From an uncultured Pseudomonadales bacterium (GTDB taxonomy: Bacteria > Pseudomonadota > Gammaproteobacteria > Pseudomonadales > Azotimanducaceae), in assembly GCA_958296165.1 (NCBI GenBank), contig OY282447.1, positions 4,377,154-4,441,153 of the forward strand: DNA of 64,000 nucleotides, given 5' to 3'. Position numbers and translations under genes: made by a program. Below the pieces are notes generated by a model, which was given only the letters and a program-made list of their open reading frames with translations, was not told the DNA's origin and searched no databases. This document shows, in pieces, positions 34,078 to 42,617 of this stretch. The stretch's first letter is position 1, and the number at the start of each line of letters is the position of its first letter.

Positions 34078-35373
34078 ATGACAGGCCAAGAATCAAATAT
34101 GACCGCGCCATCCGCTCCTTCCGCGTCCCACCTACCCGCCCCAGCTCTTTCCACCAAAGTGCGTGACGAACTAGCCACGCTCGAAGTCTACGGCGACACC
34201 GCAGTGGGCTGGGACGCGCACACGCCCGTCAACGAAACCGTGGACGAAAACGGCAACCCCTTCCCCACGGAACGCAGCTTCGGCGTGCCGGACCCACGCG
34301 CACCGGCGCGGCGCGTCTACGACGATCCAAGCGTCGTTGCCCTGCGCGAACACCTGCGCTCTCACAACGGCCTGCGCGGCCTCGAGATATGCGCCCCGGA
34401 CGAAGTGCAGCGAGCGGCGCGGATCTTTCACCGCGACGGCTTTGTAGTGGTGCGCGACCTGCTGGACGAAGAACATCTGCGTTTGTTTCGCCAAGGCAGC
34501 GCCGAGGCGTTGCGGCAGATTCTGGAAGTGCCTGGCGCGGGCGAACGCAAGTACATGACCGAGAGTGGCCGGCTGCCGCATCGCTACAGCTACGGCACGT
34601 CTTCCGCCTCGCGGCAGATGCTGCACGAGGCTGCGTGGGCGGCGATGATCGACCTGCCAACGACAACGCCGATCCTGGCGGAGATTTTCGGCTCGATGGA
34701 ATACTTGGTGCTCGGCGCCGGCGGTGATCTCTGCTTGCCGGGCGCCGTGGAATACCAGCATCTGCACGCCGATGTCGGCGAGTCGCAGCACATGCCGGAG
34801 CACCGCCTCGCCACCGCCGAGGCCATTGGCGTCGAAATCCGCCGCGACGAGAACACGGGCGAGCTCGAAGCCGCGACGCGCCGCCGCATCATCGACTACA
34901 CGCCGCCGGTGGTGACCATCAACTTCGCCATGTGCGACCTCACCCCGGAGAACGGCCCGATCCGCCAGATACCCGGCTCGCACACTTGGCAGATGCGCCC
35001 CGTGCCGCCGGAGGATGAGCCGGAGTGGATGCGGCTCTGCACGCTGGTCGGCGCTCCTGCCGGCGCCGGCGTATTCCGCGACAACCGCGCGTGGCACGGC
35101 GCGACGCCGAACGTAAGCCGCGAAATCCGCTCCTTGCCGAACGTTGAATACGGTGCGCCGTGGCTGCGAGGCCCGCACAAGAAGACCATGCCGCACGCAA
35201 TCTGGGAAACGCTATCGCCGCACGCGAAGCACCTGTGCCGGCGCATCAAGGCGGAACCCGGCGAGTGGCCAGCCGGCGCCGGCGTGATGCACCCGCTCGG
35301 CAGCGAGCGCCGTGCTGCCGCCGCTCGCATGGGCGGCAGCGGCGAACGGCAGGCTGGCAGTCCGGGGGGCTAG
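34078..35373 (+). CDS. Phytanoyl-CoA dioxygenase (PhyH)-family protein
   Basis: A protein of about 431 residues with a double-stranded beta-helix dioxygenase core. FHRDGFVVVRDLLDEEHL opens the PhyH domain, the HxD-type ligand pair lies in YQHLHADVGES and the distal His in RAWHGATPNVS, followed by REIRSLPNVEY with the likely 2-oxoglutarate Arg. PENGPIRQIPGSHTWQM is the conserved strand before it. The N-terminal 110 residues are extra. The start is uncertain: ATG at 34024, 34078 or 34099. It is divergent from the TauD gene. The substrate is unknown; the family hydroxylates fatty acyl-CoAs and small secondary metabolites. Confidence 0.85.
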   Translation: MTGQESNMTAPSAPSASHLPAPALSTKVRDELATLEVYGDTAVGWDAHTPVNETVDENGNPFPTERSFGVPDPRAPARRVYDDPSVVALREHLRSHNGLRGLEICAPDEVQRAARIFHRDGFVVVRDLLDEEHLRLFRQGSAEALRQILEVPGAGERKYMTESGRLPHRYSYGTSSASRQMLHEAAWAAMIDLPTTTPILAEIFGSMEYLVLGAGGDLCLPGAVEYQHLHADVGESQHMPEHRLATAEAIGVEIRRDENTGELEAATRRRIIDYTPPVVTINFAMCDLTPENGPIRQIPGSHTWQMRPVPPEDEPEWMRLCTLVGAPAGAGVFRDNRAWHGATPNVSREIRSLPNVEYGAPWLRGPHKKTMPHAIWETLSPHAKHLCRRIKAEPGEWPAGAGVMHPLGSERRAAAARMGGSGERQAGSPGG

Positions 35374-35419
35374 GGACGGAGTGAAGGGACGGAGTGAAGA
35401 AAAGGGTGTCGTCGTTGCG

Positions 35420-36226
35420 CTAATGCGCTTGGAACACCGGCTTTCTCTTCTCCACGAATGCTTGCGCCCCTTGGCGGTGATCTTGCGTGTCGAACGCGCG
35501 CGTCATGTGCTGCGCTTCCAGATCCAGCACATCGGCCAGCGAGCCACGCTCGGCGGCGTTGAGGTTCCTCTTCATGTAGCCGAGCGCGACCGTCGGCGCT
35601 GCCGCCAGCCGTTCGGCCCACATCTCCACCGCGCTGCGGTATTCGTCGGCACCGTACACGTGGTTCACCAAGCCCAAACGCGCGGCTTCCTGAGCATCGA
35701 TTAGATCTGCCGTGAAGTAGAGCTCCCTAGCCTTCGCAGCGCCTATCAAGTGCGGCAGGAAGTACGAACCGCCGTAATCGCCGGAAAGGCCGATCTTGGC
35801 GAATGCGGTGGTGAACTTGGCGGTCTCGGAAGCGATGCGAATATCGCACGCCAAGGCAAACGACAGTCCGCCGCCGGCAGCCGGCCCTTCGATTGCGGCC
35901 AAAGTAGGCTTCGGCATCTCGTACAGGATGCGGCACAACTCCGTGCTCGAACGCAGCCCTGCGACGCGGTGCTCGAAGCTCGGCCGTGTGCCGCTGGCGC
36001 GACTCGAACCGGCCCTCGCAAAGCCCTTCACGTCACCGCCGGCGCAGAACGCCCCGCCAGCGCCCGTCAATACCACCACTCGCACCTGAGGATCGTCGGC
36101 CAAACGCGGGATGGCTTCCTCCAAGCCGGCTGACATCGCCGCCGACAGTGCATTGCGCACCTTCGGGCGGTTCATGGTTAGCGTGGCCACGCCATCGACG
36201 ACGGTTTCGATCAGATGCTCGCTCAT
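35420..36226 (-). CDS. Enoyl-CoA hydratase/isomerase family protein
   Basis: A 268-residue crotonase-fold enzyme. The first oxyanion loop is AGGAFCAGGDVKGFA, the second AIEGPAAGGGLSFALACD, then FTTAFAKIGLSGDYGGSYFLP. The position of one of the two hydratase glutamates is occupied by Asp in SGDYGG, so the exact reaction is open. The ATG at 36226 gives the normal family length; the much longer open frame is antisense noise over the divergent acyl-CoA dehydrogenase. The two genes are 69 bases apart and probably share a control region for acyl-CoA degradation. Confidence 0.88.
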   Translation of the reverse strand: MSEHLIETVVDGVATLTMNRPKVRNALSAAMSAGLEEAIPRLADDPQVRVVVLTGAGGAFCAGGDVKGFARAGSSRASGTRPSFEHRVAGLRSSTELCRILYEMPKPTLAAIEGPAAGGGLSFALACDIRIASETAKFTTAFAKIGLSGDYGGSYFLPHLIGAAKARELYFTADLIDAQEAARLGLVNHVYGADEYRSAVEMWAERLAAAPTVALGYMKRNLNAAERGSLADVLDLEAQHMTRAFDTQDHRQGAQAFVEKRKPVFQAH

Positions 36227-36295
36227 GCTCTGCTCGGCTTCTTGAGGTCTGGTAGCGCGTATGCTTGCACATCGATGAGCGCAGCGGAAAGAAGC

Positions 36296-37510
36296 ATGGG
36301 CGCAGCGGGGGCGCCGGAGATGAGTGCAGCGGCGCTTGCGGACTTCCGCGCCGCGACAAGAGCATGGCTTGCCAAGAACTGCCCGGCCGGCGCCCGCGGC
36401 CCTGGCCCGATCCCGTGGGGCAGCAGCAAGGTCGAAGTCGGTGCCGACGCGCGCCTGTGGCTTGAACGCATGGCCGACCGCGGCTGGACAGTGCCCACTT
36501 GGCCGCGGCGGTACGGCGGCGCGGAACTCGACAAGGATCGCTACGCGGTGCTGGTGGACGAGTTGAAGCGCATCGACGCGCGCCCGCCGCTCACCGGTCG
36601 CGGCGTCAACTACATCGGCCCAACCCTGCTCGAACTCGGCGACGACGACCAGAAGGCGCGCTGGCTGCCGGGCATCGCCCGCGGCGAAGGCGGTTGGGCA
36701 ATGGGCTATTCGGAACCGGGTGCCGGTTCGGACTTGGCGAGCCTCTCGCTGCGCGCCGTGCGCCACGGCGACAACTATTTTCTCAGCGGCCGCAAGATAT
36801 GGACGTCCGACGCCATGCAAGCGGACTACATCTTCGTGCTCGCCCGCACCTCGCCGGACAAGCCGAAGCATCAGGGCATCAGCCTGATCTTGGTGGACAT
36901 GGCCCAGCCCGGCGCACATGTGCGCCCGATTCGTCTGCTCTCCGGCGCTTCGCCCTTCAACGAGACCTTGTTCGAGAACGCCGTAGCCAGCGCCGCGGAC
37001 GTGGTAGGCGGCGTGGACAACGGCTGGACCGTGGGCAAGCGGCTGCTGCAATTCGAGCGCTCCACCCACGCTGGCATCAACATTTCCGGCTCGCAGGGCG
37101 GCCGTACCGCCACCAGCACGCTGCCGCCAATCGTCGCCCGCTACGCCGGCGTGGCCAATGGCCGCATCGTCGATGCCGCGCTGCGCGAGCGCCTGATCCG
37201 CCACGAACAGAACGACCACGCGCAACGGCTAACGCAGCGCCGCGTGATCGAAGAAACCGCCGCCCGCGCGCCGGGGTTCGCATCGTCGGCGGTGAAGCTG
37301 ACTGGCGCGCTGAACGCGCAGGACGGCCATGAAATCCGCCTCGCCGCCATGGCCGTGGCCGGCCTCGGCTGGCAGGGCGACGGCTTTTCCGCTGCGGAAA
37401 TCGAGGCCAGCCGCGATTGGCTCCGGCAGAAAGCGCTGACGATCGCCGGCGGCACCAAGGAAATCCAGCTCAACATCATCGCCAAACGTGTTCTTGGGCT
37501 GCCGGACTGA
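36296..37510 (+). CDS. Acyl-CoA dehydrogenase family protein
   Basis: A 404-residue flavoprotein. It has the N-terminal helical domain, then GYSEPGAGSDLASLSL and YFLSGRKIWTSDAMQADYIFVLAR of the middle beta domain, and a C-terminal helical domain ending in ALTIAGGTKEIQLNIIAKRVLGLP. It oxidises an acyl-CoA at C2-C3 with FAD and passes electrons to ETF. The ATG at 36296 is preferred (GGAAAG upstream); ATGs at 36275 and 36320 are alternatives. No clear catalytic Glu was assigned, so the subclass is open. It is divergent from the enoyl-CoA hydratase gene. Confidence 0.9.
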   Translation: MGAAGAPEMSAAALADFRAATRAWLAKNCPAGARGPGPIPWGSSKVEVGADARLWLERMADRGWTVPTWPRRYGGAELDKDRYAVLVDELKRIDARPPLTGRGVNYIGPTLLELGDDDQKARWLPGIARGEGGWAMGYSEPGAGSDLASLSLRAVRHGDNYFLSGRKIWTSDAMQADYIFVLARTSPDKPKHQGISLILVDMAQPGAHVRPIRLLSGASPFNETLFENAVASAADVVGGVDNGWTVGKRLLQFERSTHAGINISGSQGGRTATSTLPPIVARYAGVANGRIVDAALRERLIRHEQNDHAQRLTQRRVIEETAARAPGFASSAVKLTGALNAQDGHEIRLAAMAVAGLGWQGDGFSAAEIEASRDWLRQKALTIAGGTKEIQLNIIAKRVLGLPD

Positions 37511-37560
37511 GCCTCGGCATGGCGTAGACTTGGCGCTGTTCATTTTCGCAGGCGTCCGAC

Positions 37561-37797
37561 ATGGCTACGTTGAAAGAAGCAATCGAGTTCTTGGAGGCGG
37601 GCGACTGGCAAGCCGCCCACGGCATCGTGCAGAAGGATTCCTCCGCGCTGGGCAGCTGGGCGCACGGCATCGTCCACATGATGGAGGGCGACCTGCGCAA
37701 CGCCAGCCACTGGTACGGACGGGCGGGGCGCGAACGGCCAGAGCGCAGCGGCATCAGCGCCGACATCGCTGCCTTGAAGGAGGCAGCGGGAGTCTGA
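37561..37797 (+). CDS. Small conserved-looking hypothetical protein, TPR-like
   Basis: A 78-residue protein of two helical hairpins: LKEAIEFLEAGDWQAAHGIVQ, then WAHGIVHMMEGDLRNASHWYGRAG. The spacing of Ala, Gly and aromatic residues resembles tetratricopeptide repeats. No signal or catalytic motif is present. It starts with ATG at 37561, 50 bases after the acyl-CoA dehydrogenase stop. A role in protein contacts is only inferred from the fold pattern. Confidence 0.7.
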   Translation: MATLKEAIEFLEAGDWQAAHGIVQKDSSALGSWAHGIVHMMEGDLRNASHWYGRAGRERPERSGISADIAALKEAAGV

Positions 37798-37856
37798 CTG
37801 TTCCCGTATCGCCTCGCCCAGGCGCCCGTCGCGGTTAGCGGGCTAGCGCGCTCGGT

Positions 37857-39044
37857 TTGCGCCTGCTAAACCGCAACATCCTCACGCTGGCGACGGCGCA
37901 ACTGGTGTCGGTGACCGGCGTCGTCGCCATGGTCACGTTGGGCGGCATCCTCGGTCAGCGCTTGGCGCCTTCGCCAGCGTTGGCGACGCTGCCGCTCTCG
38001 TTCCAAGTGCTCGGCACTGCGGCGGCTACCGTCGGCGCGGCTTGGCTGATGTCTAGGCTCGGGCGCGCCAAGGGATTCGCTATCGGCGCAATGATCGGCT
38101 GCGCCGGTTCCTTGGTCGCCGTCGCGGCCTTGACTGCCGATAGCTTCGTCTTGCTGGTCGGCGCTGCGGCTATGAACGGCTTTGCCGCGGCGTTTGCCCA
38201 ACAGTATCGATTCGCTGCGGTCGAAAGCGTTCCAGACAAGCCAGCGCCGGCCGTTGCGCTGGTGTTGACCGGTTCCTTGGGCGGCGCAATCGCCGGCCCC
38301 GGTCTTGCCGCATGGGGCGTGGATTGGGTCCCCGCGATCCCTTTCGCCGGCGCTTTCGTCGCTATCGCCGCATGCTATGTGGCCATCACGCCGGCGCTTG
38401 TGCGCTTGCGCATCGAGCCCAGCGAACGGGCCGAAGATCATCAAACAGCCAGACCAGCGGCCGCAATCGCGCGCCAGCCGCTGTTCCTCGCCGCCGTCCT
38501 CGGCGGTGTGGCCGGCTACGGCGCCATGACGTTCGTCATGACCGCGGCGCCTTTGAGCATGCACGTCGTCGACGGCCACACGCTCGCGGCCTCGGCAGCG
38601 GTCATCCAGGGCCATGTGCTCGGCATGTATCTGCCATCGCTGGCCACGGGTTGGCTCGTCATGCGCTTCGGCGCCGGACGCATGATGGCGCTCGGCACGT
38701 TCATACTCGCGGCGACGCTGCTGCTCGGCTTCACGGGCCGCGAGTTCATGCACTACATGGCGGCGATGATCGCGCTAGGCGTTGGCTGGAACTTCCTCTA
38801 CATCGGCGGCACGGTGCTGCTCGGCCGCTCGCACACCCCATCCGAGCGCTTCCGCGCCCAGGCCGTCAACGACTTCAGCGTATTCGGAGTTTCCGCCATC
38901 GGTTCTTTGAGCGCCGGCGTCGTGATGCACGCATTTGGCTGGAACGGCGTGCTGGCAGCCGCAGCCGTGCCAGTTGCCCTGGCCACGGCAACGCTCGCTT
39001 GGGTGCGCCCGGACAGTCGCGCCAGCGTTGAAGAAGCGACCTAG
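37857..39044 (+). CDS. Major facilitator superfamily transporter
   Basis: A 395-residue membrane protein with about twelve hydrophobic helices. The MFS loop 2-3 signature appears as WLMSRLGRAKGFAIGAMIG, and a degenerate copy as WLVMRFGAGRMMALGTFI in the second half. The central loop is short and charged (EPSERAEDHQTARP). The only start giving a full first helix is TTG at 37857; no strong ribosome site is visible. Substrate and direction are unknown. It is followed by the tRNA-Ala gene on the opposite strand. Confidence 0.87.
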   Translation: MRLLNRNILTLATAQLVSVTGVVAMVTLGGILGQRLAPSPALATLPLSFQVLGTAAATVGAAWLMSRLGRAKGFAIGAMIGCAGSLVAVAALTADSFVLLVGAAAMNGFAAAFAQQYRFAAVESVPDKPAPAVALVLTGSLGGAIAGPGLAAWGVDWVPAIPFAGAFVAIAACYVAITPALVRLRIEPSERAEDHQTARPAAAIARQPLFLAAVLGGVAGYGAMTFVMTAAPLSMHVVDGHTLAASAAVIQGHVLGMYLPSLATGWLVMRFGAGRMMALGTFILAATLLLGFTGREFMHYMAAMIALGVGWNFLYIGGTVLLGRSHTPSERFRAQAVNDFSVFGVSAIGSLSAGVVMHAFGWNGVLAAAAVPVALATATLAWVRPDSRASVEEAT

Positions 39045-39060
39045 ACGGGCTTGGAGATGA

Positions 39061-39136
39061 TGGTGGAGCCAGCCGGGATCGAACCGGCGACCTCTACAAT
39101 GCCATTGTAGTGCTCTCCCAGCTGAGCTATGGCCCC
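39061..39136 (-). tRNA. tRNA-Ala (anticodon GGC)
   Basis: Reverse complement begins GGGGCCATAGCTCAGCTGGG and ends with an encoded CCA. The acceptor stem pairs GGGGCCA with TGGCTCC with one wobble pair; the D-loop AGCTCAGCTGGGAGAGC, the anticodon stem CTACA/TGTAG with loop ATGGCAT, and the T-arm CCGGTTCGATCCCGG are all well formed. Anticodon GGC reads GCC/GCU alanine codons. It lies 41 bases after gltX on the same strand, an arrangement known from gammaproteobacteria. Confidence 0.97.
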
Positions 39137-39177
39137 AACGCGAGACGCCGCCAATACTACGAGCCTCGGCGATGTTG

Positions 39178-40659
39178 TCAATGCGCTAGCTGCCGGTAGT
39201 CGCGTTCCAATCGCTTCGCCTCCTTCTTGCTGATGCCACCTAGCGCCGTCAAGGCGTCGCGCAGCCTGGCGCGAACCAGATCTCGGCCCAGATAGGCCAT
39301 GGAGTCGAACAACGGCAGGGACACGGCGCGACCGGAGATGGCGACGAACAGGGGTGCTAGAAAGTCGCGCATCTTCACGCCCATGGCGTCCGCCAAGGAT
39401 TTGAGGGCGCCGTATAGCGCGTCCCGTTGCCAGCTTGGCAGCTCGTCCAGCCGCTGCCCGGCATAGTGGAGGATGCGCCGGCAATCCGCGCTGCTCAGGG
39501 TCTTGTGCTCGAAATCCGCATCGGACAAGCCGCGACGATCGCCGAGCAGGTAGTCCACGTGGCCCAACACGTCGCTCAAGCGCTCGGTTCGCGCTTGCAC
39601 CAGCGGCGCGAGCGGCGCGAGATTGTCGCGGTTCAGCGCCCACGCAGTGATCCGATGCATGAACTCGTCGGTGCTCAAGGCGCGGATGTATTGGCCGTTC
39701 ATCCAGTCGAGCTTAGCTAGATCGAACACGGGGCCGCGCGTGGCAATGCGCTGGACATCGAAGTGCGCGGCCAGCTCGGCGACGCTGAACAGCTCGCGTT
39801 CGTCCGGCATGGACCAACCCATCAAAGCGAGGTAGTTGAGCAACGCTTCGGGCAGATAGCCGGCCCGGCGGTAGTAGTCGAGGCCGGTGGGGTTCTTGCG
39901 CTTGGAGAGCTTGCTGCCGTCCGGGTTGCGCAGCAGCGGCAGATGGAAGTGCGCCGGCATGGGCCAGCCAAAGGCGTCGTACAGCAGCCGGTGCTTCGGC
40001 GTGGAGCTGATCCATTCCTCGCCACGCAGCACATGGCTGATCTCCATGAGGTGGTCGTCCACCACCACCGCCAAGTGGTACGTTGGAAAGCCGTCGGACT
40101 TGACGAGCACCTGCTTGTCCACCTGTCGCCAAGGGATTTCGATGCTGCCGCGCAGGCCGTCCGCGAAGCGACAGACGCCGTCTTCAGGTGTCGCCAAACG
40201 TATTACGTGCGGCTCGCCGCGCTCAATCCTGGCCCGTACGTCGGCGAGCGCCAGCGACTGGCAGCGGCCGTCGTAGCGCGGCGTATCGCCATTGGCCTGC
40301 TGTTGGCGACGCATCTCGGCCAGGCGCTCGGCACTGCAAAAGCAGTGAAACGCGGCGCCCTTCCCTATCAACTCGTCCGCGTGGCGGCGATAGATTTCGA
40401 GCCGTTCGCTTTGCCGATAGGGGCCGTAGCCGCCGCCGATGTCCGGCCCTTCGTGCCACTCGATGCCAGCCCAGCGCAACGCTTGGAAGATCGCTTCCTC
40501 GGCGGCGGCGCTGCTGCGGGCGCGATCGGTGTCTTCGATGCGCAGGATGAACTGCCCGCCTTGGCTGTTGGCGAATGCCTGGTTGAACAACGCCATGTAG
40601 GCGGTGCCGACATGCGGGTCGCCAGTGGGGCTGGGCGCGATGCGGGTGCGGATGGGCAT
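39178..40659 (-). CDS. gltX: Glutamate-tRNA ligase
   Basis: A 493-residue class I aminoacyl-tRNA synthetase. The HIGH-type motif is APSPTGDPHVGTAY near the N-terminus and the KMSKS-type motif is GSKLSKRKN near residue 250. RIEDTDRAR and LRGEEWISSTPKH are the expected glutamate and tRNA contact regions. The length and C-terminal helical anticodon domain fit a discriminating bacterial GluRS. The ATG at 40659 gives the standard N-terminus. It is followed by tRNA-Ala and preceded, 20 bases upstream, by the end of the restriction-type ATPase gene, which looks like an insertion next to this housekeeping gene. Confidence 0.97.
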   Translation of the reverse strand: MPIRTRIAPSPTGDPHVGTAYMALFNQAFANSQGGQFILRIEDTDRARSSAAAEEAIFQALRWAGIEWHEGPDIGGGYGPYRQSERLEIYRRHADELIGKGAAFHCFCSAERLAEMRRQQQANGDTPRYDGRCQSLALADVRARIERGEPHVIRLATPEDGVCRFADGLRGSIEIPWRQVDKQVLVKSDGFPTYHLAVVVDDHLMEISHVLRGEEWISSTPKHRLLYDAFGWPMPAHFHLPLLRNPDGSKLSKRKNPTGLDYYRRAGYLPEALLNYLALMGWSMPDERELFSVAELAAHFDVQRIATRGPVFDLAKLDWMNGQYIRALSTDEFMHRITAWALNRDNLAPLAPLVQARTERLSDVLGHVDYLLGDRRGLSDADFEHKTLSSADCRRILHYAGQRLDELPSWQRDALYGALKSLADAMGVKMRDFLAPLFVAISGRAVSLPLFDSMAYLGRDLVRARLRDALTALGGISKKEAKRLERDYRQLAH

Positions 40660-40679
40660 GGGCGACTCGGCGGAAACCC

Positions 40680-42617
40680 TTAGCGCTGCCGCGCCTTGAG
40701 CTCACCGTAACGTTGGATGAACTCTCTATGCACGCGCTTCACCATCTCGAGAAGATCTGCGTACCTGCGCACGAAAATCCGCGATCGCTCAAGGTTCTGT
40801 CGCTTCTGCCTGACCCACGCAGTGTCGACTAGATCGCCGCAAAGCAGGTATCCGACCACATCTTGATACAAGAAGTCGGGGTCCGTGGTCTTTTGAACGT
40901 GGTCTCTCATGAAGGCGACATACCGTTCTATCTGGTCAAGTTCCTTGTCCGACGCCTTCTTCTGCGCGCGTTTGATCTCCACGACCACCAGATTGGTGCC
41001 CTCGCGAACACACAGAAAGTCGATTCGCCGGTCGCTCTCCGGCATCTCGTGAGGTTCGCTGAACCGCCCTCGCAAGACGTCGCTATACCGTACTTCGTCG
41101 TCCACGAGCGTCCAACGAGGGTCAATCACCCATGGGAACTCCTTGAGGAAGTTATGCAGCGTGGGCACTTCCAAGGTGTCCCGCTCAATGAGGGCCTGTA
41201 GCTTCTCAATCGTGGCGATTCTGCCCTCTGTTACCCGGGACATCTCCTTCGCCTCGACGATCTCCCACTCTCGGAACAGCGTAAAGAGCCTGCCTACATC
41301 CTCCACGTCTGAGTTCGCCAAGTCCTGCGTGATCTCCCAGAAGGCGTCGAACTCCAGAAAGTCCAAAGAGGTCCGAATAACCGGTTCGAGCTCTTGAACG
41401 CCAGCAGTTGGATTCTTGCTGACCACCTGCCGCACCAGTCTGTCGGCAAGATCGAGTGCTCGCTTGTTGCCAACGCCGTCTGCGCGTTCTCTGAACTCCC
41501 GGTAGAGATCGTTCTGTTGCAGACGCCGCTGGTTGTCGTCGCTCCGCTTCCTCGCCCACTCCCTGGCGATCTTGTTGACCTGCTCCTTGCCCCACGCCAT
41601 CAGGCGCGTGTTGGCATCGGTGTCCCAGACCAGCGCGTTGCGATTCGTGCCGATGGTATCTTCGAGTTCGTCCACGAACTCGGCATGCAGCTCGCCGACG
41701 ATGTAGGAGAGCGCGTATTGCTGGCCAACGACCGCATTGAAGAGGAACGGCTCCTGCACGAGTTTGCCGCGGGCCATGATGGATATCCCTCGGTCTACCC
41801 CGTCTAGGCTGGGCGTGGTTCGATCCAAGGCACCGATCCACCCGGAAACCTTCCAACCGGTGTCCGGTTCGATCTCCACATTCTCAAAGCGCCATAGATA
41901 GCGATTTCCGTCGGCGTCTTTGCCGAGTAGTCGCTGCAGGTCTCTTTTCGCAACGGAAATCGGGCTTCCGTTGATGACGACATCGAAATTGTGCGTAGGT
42001 CCGACCGTGGCGAAGCGCCGGGCAAGCCCTCGGCGCAACGTCGTTAGGGAGATGCGGCGTGTCTTGAACTTGGCGATTTGCCGAAGTGTGATGGCGGTCC
42101 CGGAGGTTACGTTTCCGGTAGGCGCTAGCGGCATGAACTCGGCCCTGCGCCGAGTGGCGCAGGCGAGCATCTCGTCGTAGTTCATTACGAAGCGGCTGCA
42201 TTCGCCATCGCTGACGCTCTCGATCTCGATCTCCTTGGCAATGCCGAAGGCAGAAAACTTGCCGATGCCTTTGCGCCCCATGATCGGGCGATCAAACGGC
42301 GCAGACGTACGATCGGCACCTTCCTGCTCTCGTCTGTCTCGGCCTACGATCAGGTATCTCCGGCGAATGTCTCCGTCGGACATGCCGATACCGTTGTCGA
42401 CGATGACGATCTCCGACGTGAGTTCGTCGATTGGAGTCTCTGGGATGGTGATCTGGACGCTCGTGGCGTTAGCGTCCCAAGCGTTGGCGATCAGCTCTCC
42501 CACCACCGGCGGCAAGGTCGAGTACATCTGCAGGCCGAGGTGCTTGATCGTGGAGACGTCGAAGTCCATGTAGAACGGCTGCGGCATGCATCTGAGAGCT
42601 TGGCTTTGGTCTGTCAT
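40680..42617 (-). CDS. MORC/MutL-like GHKL ATPase with C-terminal PD-(D/E)XK-like nuclease domain
   Basis: A 645-residue protein. The N-terminal GHKL ATPase has the N-box ELIANAWDANAT (E41, N45, D48), the G1 box VDNGIGMS (74-80), and the G2 lid GRKGIGKFSAFG (114-125). The middle 150-480 includes an S5-like domain and long helical, Arg-rich segments (QVNKIAREWARKRSDDNQRR). Near the C-terminus RIDFLCVREG, then LVVVEIKRAQKK gives D533, E547 and K549, a PD-(D/E)XK nuclease pattern. It overlaps the upstream cytosine methyltransferase by ATGA. MutL/MORC-like ATPases fused to nucleases next to methylases are a described type of restriction-modification system, so this is the likely restriction subunit. 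Codon use is more AT-rich than in gltX. Confidence 0.82.
   Translation of the reverse strand: MTDQSQALRCMPQPFYMDFDVSTIKHLGLQMYSTLPPVVGELIANAWDANATSVQITIPETPIDELTSEIVIVDNGIGMSDGDIRRRYLIVGRDRREQEGADRTSAPFDRPIMGRKGIGKFSAFGIAKEIEIESVSDGECSRFVMNYDEMLACATRRRAEFMPLAPTGNVTSGTAITLRQIAKFKTRRISLTTLRRGLARRFATVGPTHNFDVVINGSPISVAKRDLQRLLGKDADGNRYLWRFENVEIEPDTGWKVSGWIGALDRTTPSLDGVDRGISIMARGKLVQEPFLFNAVVGQQYALSYIVGELHAEFVDELEDTIGTNRNALVWDTDANTRLMAWGKEQVNKIAREWARKRSDDNQRRLQQNDLYREFRERADGVGNKRALDLADRLVRQVVSKNPTAGVQELEPVIRTSLDFLEFDAFWEITQDLANSDVEDVGRLFTLFREWEIVEAKEMSRVTEGRIATIEKLQALIERDTLEVPTLHNFLKEFPWVIDPRWTLVDDEVRYSDVLRGRFSEPHEMPESDRRIDFLCVREGTNLVVVEIKRAQKKASDKELDQIERYVAFMRDHVQKTTDPDFLYQDVVGYLLCGDLVDTAWVRQKRQNLERSRIFVRRYADLLEMVKRVHREFIQRYGELKARQR

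Noticed and set aside
36227-37225. Upstream extension of the enoyl-CoA hydratase frame
   Set aside because: It is antisense to the acyl-CoA dehydrogenase gene; the family begins at 36226.
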